Shown: positions 33,872 through 37,915 of the stretch, piece after piece
Layout: each line of letters starts with the position of its first letter
Numbering within the stretch: the first letter of the stretch is position 1
DNA from: Rubrivivax sp. SCN 71-131
GTDB lineage: Bacteria > Pseudomonadota > Gammaproteobacteria > Burkholderiales > Burkholderiaceae_C
Direction of reading: 5' to 3'
DNA: 37,915 nucleotides
Assembly: GCA_001724995.1 (NCBI GenBank)
Contig: MEFD01000035.1
Location: 1-37,915 of the forward strand
Notes under the pieces: generated by a model
What the model saw: the letters and a program-made list of their open reading frames with translations, nothing else
What the model was told of the DNA's origin: nothing
The model's database searches: none
Translations under genes and position numbers: made by a program

Positions 33872-34930
33872 ATGCGGTGTCATCGCCCCACCGTGACCCA
33901 GATCGAGCGCCTCCCCCTTGACGACGCCCCGGCCCGCGCGGCCTGGGACGCCTACGTCCTGGCCGCGCCCGGCGCGAGCTTCTTCCACCGTGCCGGCTGG
34001 CAGCGCGCGCTGCACGAGGCCTTTCGCCACGACACCCACTACCTGCGCGCCGTGCGCGGCGGCCGCATCGTCGGCGTGCTGCCGCTGGCGCACGTGAAGA
34101 GCCTGCTCTTCGGCAGCGCGCTCACCAGCCTGCCCTTTGCCGTGTACGGCGGCGTCGTCGCCGACGATGACGACGCCGCCGCCGCGCTCGAGCGCGAGGC
34201 GCAGCGCCTGGCGCAGCAACTGGGCGTGCAGCACCTCGAGCTGCGCAACCTGCAGCCGCGCCACCCCGACTGGCCGCGGCAGGACCTCTACGTCACCTTC
34301 CGCAAGGCCATCCTGCCCGAGGAGGAGGCCAACCTGCTCGCCATCCCGCGCAAGCAGCGCGCGATGGTGCGCAAGGGCATCAAGAACGGGCTGCAGAGCC
34401 AGGTCGACGACGGCGTCGGGCGCTTCTTCGCGCTCTACGCCGACAACGTGCACCGCCACGGCACGCCGGCGCTGCCCAGGCGCTGGTTCGAGGTGCTGCA
34501 GCGCGAGTTCGGCAAGGACTGCGAGGTGCTCACCGTCACCAGCGCCGAGGGCCGCCCGATCAGCAGCGTGATGAGTTTCTATTTCCGCGACGAGGTGCTG
34601 CCCTACTACGCAGGCGACGCCGAGGCCGCGCGCGAGCTCGCCGGCAACGACTTCAAGTACTGGGAACTGATGCGCCGCGCCTGCGCGCGCGGGCTGCAGA
34701 CCTTCGACTACGGGCGCAGCAAGCAGGGCACGGGTTCGTACTCTTTCAAGAAGAACTGGGGCTTCGAGCCGCAGCCGCTGCACTACGAGTACTGCCTCTA
34801 CAAGCGCGACGCGGTGCCGCAGAACAACCCGAGCAACGCCAAGTACAAGCTGCTCATCGAGACCTGGCGCCGCCTGCCCCTGGGCATGGCCAACTGGCTC
34901 GGCCCCTTCGTGGTGCGCAGCCTCGGGTGA
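33872..34930 (+). CDS. FemAB-related protein of the XrtA/PEP-CTERM system
   Basis: A 352-residue protein of TIGR03019 type, with the double GNAT-like FemAB/CmcI fold (FFHRAGWQRALHEAF early, RGLQTFDYGRSKQGTGSYSFKKNWGFEPQPLHYEY late). FemAB relatives transfer aminoacyl groups from tRNA to cell-wall precursors. In XrtA loci the acceptor is unknown and could be the polymer or a processed protein. Two starts are possible: the ATG at 33872 right after the previous stop, or the GTG at 33893 that begins MTQIERLPLDD. The next gene overlaps its stop. Confidence 0.85.
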   Translation: MRCHRPTVTQIERLPLDDAPARAAWDAYVLAAPGASFFHRAGWQRALHEAFRHDTHYLRAVRGGRIVGVLPLAHVKSLLFGSALTSLPFAVYGGVVADDDDAAAALEREAQRLAQQLGVQHLELRNLQPRHPDWPRQDLYVTFRKAILPEEEANLLAIPRKQRAMVRKGIKNGLQSQVDDGVGRFFALYADNVHRHGTPALPRRWFEVLQREFGKDCEVLTVTSAEGRPISSVMSFYFRDEVLPYYAGDAEAARELAGNDFKYWELMRRACARGLQTFDYGRSKQGTGSYSFKKNWGFEPQPLHYEYCLYKRDAVPQNNPSNAKYKLLIETWRRLPLGMANWLGPFVVRSLG

Positions 34931-36153
34931 GCGGCATGGCCAAGATCCTCTACCTGGTGCACCGCATGCCCTACCCGCCCAACAAGGGCGACAAGGTGCG
35001 CTCCTACCACCTGCTGCGCCACCTGGCGGCGCAGCACCAGGTCTTCCTCGGCGCTTTCGTCGACGATCCCGAGGACCTGGCGCATGTCGACACGCTGCGC
35101 CAGTGGTGCGCGGACGTGAAGGCGGTGCCGCTCAATCCGCGCCTGGCGCGGCTGGCCAGCCTGCGCGGGCTGCTCGGCCGCGACGCGCTCACGCTGCACT
35201 ACTACCGCCATGCCGGGCTGCAGCACTGGGTCGACGACACCGTGGTGCGCGAGGGCATCGGCACCGCCGTCGTCTTCAGCTCCTCGATGGCCCAGTACGC
35301 GCAGGGGCGCCCGGGGCTGTCGATGCTCGTCGACTTCGTCGACGTCGACTCCGCCAAGTGGTCGCAGTACGCCGCGCACCATGCCTGGCCGCTGTCCTGG
35401 CTCTACCGCCGCGAAGGCCGCGCGCTGCTGGCCTACGAGCGCCGCGTGGCGCAGGAATCGGCGCGCGCCTTCTTCGTCACCGAGCAGGAGACGGCGCTCT
35501 TTCGCTCGCTCGCCCCCGAGTGCGCGCCGCAGGTGGAACCGATGTGCAACGGCGTCGACGCCGACTACTTCGCGCCCGATCCGGCGCGCGCCTCGCCCTT
35601 TGCCGCGGACGAGCAGGCCATCGTCTTCACCGGCGCCATGGACTACTGGCCCAACGTCGACGCCGTGCAGTGGTTCGTCGCCGAGATGCTGCCGGCGCTG
35701 CGCGCGCGCTGGCCGCGGCTGCGCTTTCACATCGTTGGCCGCAGCCCCACGCCCGCGGTGCGCGCCCTGGCCGGCGAGGCCGTCAACGTCACCGGCACCG
35801 TCCCCGACGTGCGCCCCTACCTGCAGCACGCCGCCGCCGTCGTCGCCCCGCTGCGGCTGGCGCGCGGCATCCAGAACAAGGTGCTGGAGGCGATGGCCAT
35901 GGCGCAGCCCGTCGTCGCCGCGCGCAGCTGCGCCGAGGCGATCGGCGCCGAGGATGGGCAGGAGATCCTCTTCGCCACGGAGGCGACCCACTATGTCGCC
36001 GGCATCGACGCGCTGCTCGGCGATCGGCAGCGCAGCCAAAGGATCGCGGCGGCGGCTCGTCGTCACGTCCTGGAGCGCTACTCCTGGCGCGCCCACCTGA
36101 GCGCCATCGAACCCCTGTTGTCCACGAGGTTGCCCGATGAGTGCGTCGCCTGA
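34927..36153 (+). CDS. XrtA-system glycosyltransferase (TIGR03087 type, GT4-like)
   Basis: A 408-residue GT-B glycosyltransferase. The N-terminal Rossmann half opens ILYLVHRMPYPPNKGDKVRSYHLLRHLA, and the C-terminal nucleotide-sugar half includes CNGVDADYF, FTGAMDYWPNVDAV and RGIQNKVLEAMAMAQPVVA with the retaining-enzyme glutamate. It should add one sugar to the growing repeat unit at the cytoplasmic face of the membrane. It begins with a GTG overlapping the femAB stop, and its last 17 bases overlap xrtA. Confidence 0.9.
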   Translation: MSGMAKILYLVHRMPYPPNKGDKVRSYHLLRHLAAQHQVFLGAFVDDPEDLAHVDTLRQWCADVKAVPLNPRLARLASLRGLLGRDALTLHYYRHAGLQHWVDDTVVREGIGTAVVFSSSMAQYAQGRPGLSMLVDFVDVDSAKWSQYAAHHAWPLSWLYRREGRALLAYERRVAQESARAFFVTEQETALFRSLAPECAPQVEPMCNGVDADYFAPDPARASPFAADEQAIVFTGAMDYWPNVDAVQWFVAEMLPALRARWPRLRFHIVGRSPTPAVRALAGEAVNVTGTVPDVRPYLQHAAAVVAPLRLARGIQNKVLEAMAMAQPVVAARSCAEAIGAEDGQEILFATEATHYVAGIDALLGDRQRSQRIAAAARRHVLERYSWRAHLSAIEPLLSTRLPDECVA

Positions 36154-37777
36154 GTCCTCCCCGCTCGAACGCGCCCAGCCGGGGCGGGGGTCCACATTCT
36201 CGATGCCGCCGCACTGGCGATGGCCGGTGCTGCTGATCGGCCTCCTGGTCGTCGCCGCGCTGGTCCTCTATCGGGAGACGGCTCTCGGCATGGTCGAGAT
36301 CTGGGCGCGCTCGGAGACCTTCACGCACGCCTTCCTCGTGCCGCCGATCGTCTTGTGGCTCATCTGGCGTCGGCGGCATCGTCTTGCGGCAGTCGTCCCC
36401 CAGGCGTGGCTGCTCATGCTCCTGCCGCTCGCGCTCGCGGCAGGCTTGTGGCTGCTCGGTGAACTGGCGCATGCCAATGCTCTGCGGCAGTTTGCGCTGG
36501 TCTCCGTGGTGCTGGCCTGCGTGTTGCTTGTCATCGGGCGGACGGCAGGCCGGGTCATCGCCTTCCCGCTCGCCTATCTCTATTTCTGCGTCCCGGTCGG
36601 CGAATTCCTGCTTCCGGTCCTCATGGAATGGACGGCCGACTTCACCGTCTGGGCGCTTCGCCTGTCTGGGGTCCCGGTCTACCGGGAAGGCATGAACTTC
36701 ACGATTCCGAGCGGGAACTGGTCGGTCGTCGAGGCATGCTCCGGCGTGCGCTACCTGATTGCCTCGCTGGTGGTCGGCACCCTCTTCGCCTACCTGAACT
36801 ACCGGTCGAACCGCCGACGGCTCCTGTTCATTGGCGTGTCGATCCTGGTTCCCATCGTCGCCAACTGGATGCGCGCCTACATGATCGTCATGCTGGGCCA
36901 CCTCTCGAACAACGAGATCGCCACCGGCGTCGACCATCTCGTCTATGGCTGGGTCTTCTTCGGCATCGTGATCATGATCATGTTCCTGATCGGATCCCGC
37001 TGGGCTGAACCCGACGAAGATCCGACGGTCACGCCGGTGGCCGATCCAAGCGATGGCGCCACGGACACAAGGCGTGCAGTGGGTTCGTCGCGCGGGCGTG
37101 CCCGCTGGGGTTCGGCACTCGCCGCCGTCGTCGTGCTGATACTCCCGTCGTTGCTCGCGAGTGCGACCGCCTATGCGCCGTCGGCGCAGTTGCCCGACCT
37201 GTCCTTGCCTCGACAGCTTGCCGCGGGGTGGCAGGCGGTGGACGAAAGCGCCCCGGGGGGCTGGGTGCCTCGGTTCGAGAATCCGTCGATGACCGGGCAC
37301 GCCAGCTACGCCCTGGAGGGGCAGCGGGTCGGCATCTACGTCTACTATTACCGCGGTCAGTCGGATGAGCGCAAGCTGGTGAGTTCGGTCAATCGCCTGA
37401 CGCGGCGCAGCATCGAGCCTGGCTGGACGCCCCTGAAATCGGCCACGGTGACGGCCCGCACCGATGATCGAGACATATCGTGGGAGCGCGTCGAACTGCT
37501 CATGCCGGCGCTGCGGTCCGCCACGGACCGGGAAAGCCTCACCGTCTGGCAGATCTACTGGTCGGGTGACCACCTCACGACGAGCGGCAAGGAGGCGGCG
37601 TTGCGCAGTGCCCTGCAGCGGCTGATCGGCAAGGGCGACGACGCAGCGGCAATCTTCCTCTATTCGCAAGGTTCGCCGGAGCAGGGCGCCGACGCCCGCA
37701 TCGCCGGTTTCGCCGGCGCGAACAGCGCCGCCATCGTCGACGCCCTGCGTGCTGCGCGTAGGAAGGGGCGCTCATGA
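36137..37777 (+). CDS. xrtA: Exosortase A (XrtA/EpsH) with a fused EpsI-like C-terminal domain
   Basis: A 546-residue inner-membrane protein. The first 290 residues have about eight membrane helices and the exosortase triad: Cys201 in [10 protein letters not shown], Arg246 in [10 protein letters not shown] and His267 in [13 protein letters not shown]. This protease/transpeptidase cleaves PEP-CTERM tails. After a short polar linker (about 290-325) and one more hydrophobic segment, residues 345-546 form an EpsI-like periplasmic domain ([20 protein letters not shown]). The fusion is typical of XrtA. The gene overlaps the glycosyltransferase by 17 bases and is coupled to the following cysD-like gene. 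The PEP-CTERM protein at 14836 is a likely substrate. Confidence 0.95.
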   Translation: MSASPESSPLERAQPGRGSTFSMPPHWRWPVLLIGLLVVAALVLYRETALGMVEIWARSETFTHAFLVPPIVLWLIWRRRHRLAAVVPQAWLLMLLPLALAAGLWLLGELAHANALRQFALVSVVLACVLLVIGRTAGRVIAFPLAYLYFCVPVGEFLLPVLMEWTADFTVWALRLSGVPVYREGMNFTIPSGNWSVVEACSGVRYLIASLVVGTLFAYLNYRSNRRRLLFIGVSILVPIVANWMRAYMIVMLGHLSNNEIATGVDHLVYGWVFFGIVIMIMFLIGSRWAEPDEDPTVTPVADPSDGATDTRRAVGSSRGRARWGSALAAVVVLILPSLLASATAYAPSAQLPDLSLPRQLAAGWQAVDESAPGGWVPRFENPSMTGHASYALEGQRVGIYVYYYRGQSDERKLVSSVNRLTRRSIEPGWTPLKSATVTARTDDRDISWERVELLMPALRSATDRESLTVWQIYWSGDHLTTSGKEAALRSALQRLIGKGDDAAAIFLYSQGSPEQGADARIAGFAGANSAAIVDALRAARRKGRS

Positions 37778-37915
37778 ATCGATCCGACCTCATGCCCGTG
37801 AGCGGAGTGACGTCCCGCCTGACCCACCTGCAAAGCCTGGAAGCGCAGAGCATCCACATCCTGCGCGAGGTGGTGGCCGAGTGCGAGCGCCCGGTGATGC
37901 TGTACTCGGTGGGCA
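37774..37915 (+). CDS. cysD: Sulfate adenylyltransferase subunit 2 (CysD-like), cut by the window edge
   Basis: The first 47 codons are visible. [20 protein letters not shown] followed by [11 protein letters not shown] matches the start of CysD, the PAPS-reductase-fold subunit that with the GTPase CysN makes adenosine 5'-phosphosulfate from ATP and sulfate. The conserved GKDSSVMLHL loop should follow just beyond the window. Its ATG overlaps the xrtA stop, so it belongs to the same operon, which suggests sulfation of the polymer or of a related product. Confidence 0.75.
   Translation, partial: MNRSDLMPVSGVTSRLTHLQSLEAQSIHILREVVAECERPVMLYSVG

Overview
High-GC DNA (roughly 70% by eye) with gene families typical of an EPS-producing Gram-negative proteobacterium, most likely a betaproteobacterium (Burkholderiales/Rhodocyclales type). 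The core is a large exosortase A (XrtA)/PEP-CTERM exopolysaccharide locus that runs past the right edge of the window. The species call is an inference from gene content, not from a marker gene.

Layout. (1) Bases 1-3100 look like a decayed defence or mobile segment: the right end of an IS21-like element, the C-terminal stub of a Wadjet JetD nuclease, an orphan AbiEi antitoxin divergent from a Fic AMPylase-type protein, and a frameshifted helix-turn-helix gene. A hairpin at 3094-3124 separates it from the EPS region. (2) 3440-6307: a nucleotide-sugar epimerase, then a small membrane protein and an exported trypsin-like protease on the minus strand. (3) 6719-14635: EpsB-type initiating sugar transferase, PrsK sensor kinase, PrsR sigma-54 activator and the TPR lipoprotein PrsT. 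(4) 14665-15687: one PEP-CTERM cargo gene with a recognisable sigma-54 (-24/-12) promoter, an upstream dyad that could bind PrsR, and a strong terminator. (5) 15871-18381: two toxin-antitoxin modules in tandem, VapBC and HipBA. (6) 18499-22843: a Lol/MacB-like ABC ATPase and permease, a LolA-like periplasmic protein and an outer-membrane barrel. Convergent to it (22875-25522) is a ketosynthase, acyl-carrier-protein and alpha/beta-hydrolase operon. (7) 25824-37777: a tightly packed XrtA operon of Wza-like export lipoprotein, Wzc-like chain-length protein, tyrosine autokinase, outer-membrane barrel, ExeA-like ATPase, WecB epimerase, polysaccharide deacetylase, FemAB-like protein, glycosyltransferase and XrtA with a fused EpsI-like domain. 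It is followed, with start/stop overlap, by the first codons of a cysD-like gene.

How it fits together. EpsB should start the repeat unit on undecaprenyl phosphate. WecB and the epimerase supply sugars, the Wza/Wzc/tyrosine-kinase set polymerises and exports, and the deacetylase trims the polymer. XrtA processes proteins bearing the PEP-CTERM tail, and PrsK/PrsR probably switch cargo transcription on through RpoN. The most original part is region (6): a complete-looking envelope export path facing a small acyl-chain biosynthesis operon inside the EPS locus. I propose it as a candidate undescribed acyl-lipid or lipoprotein synthesis and export system. The cysD gene coupled to xrtA suggests that sulfate activation may belong to the same programme.
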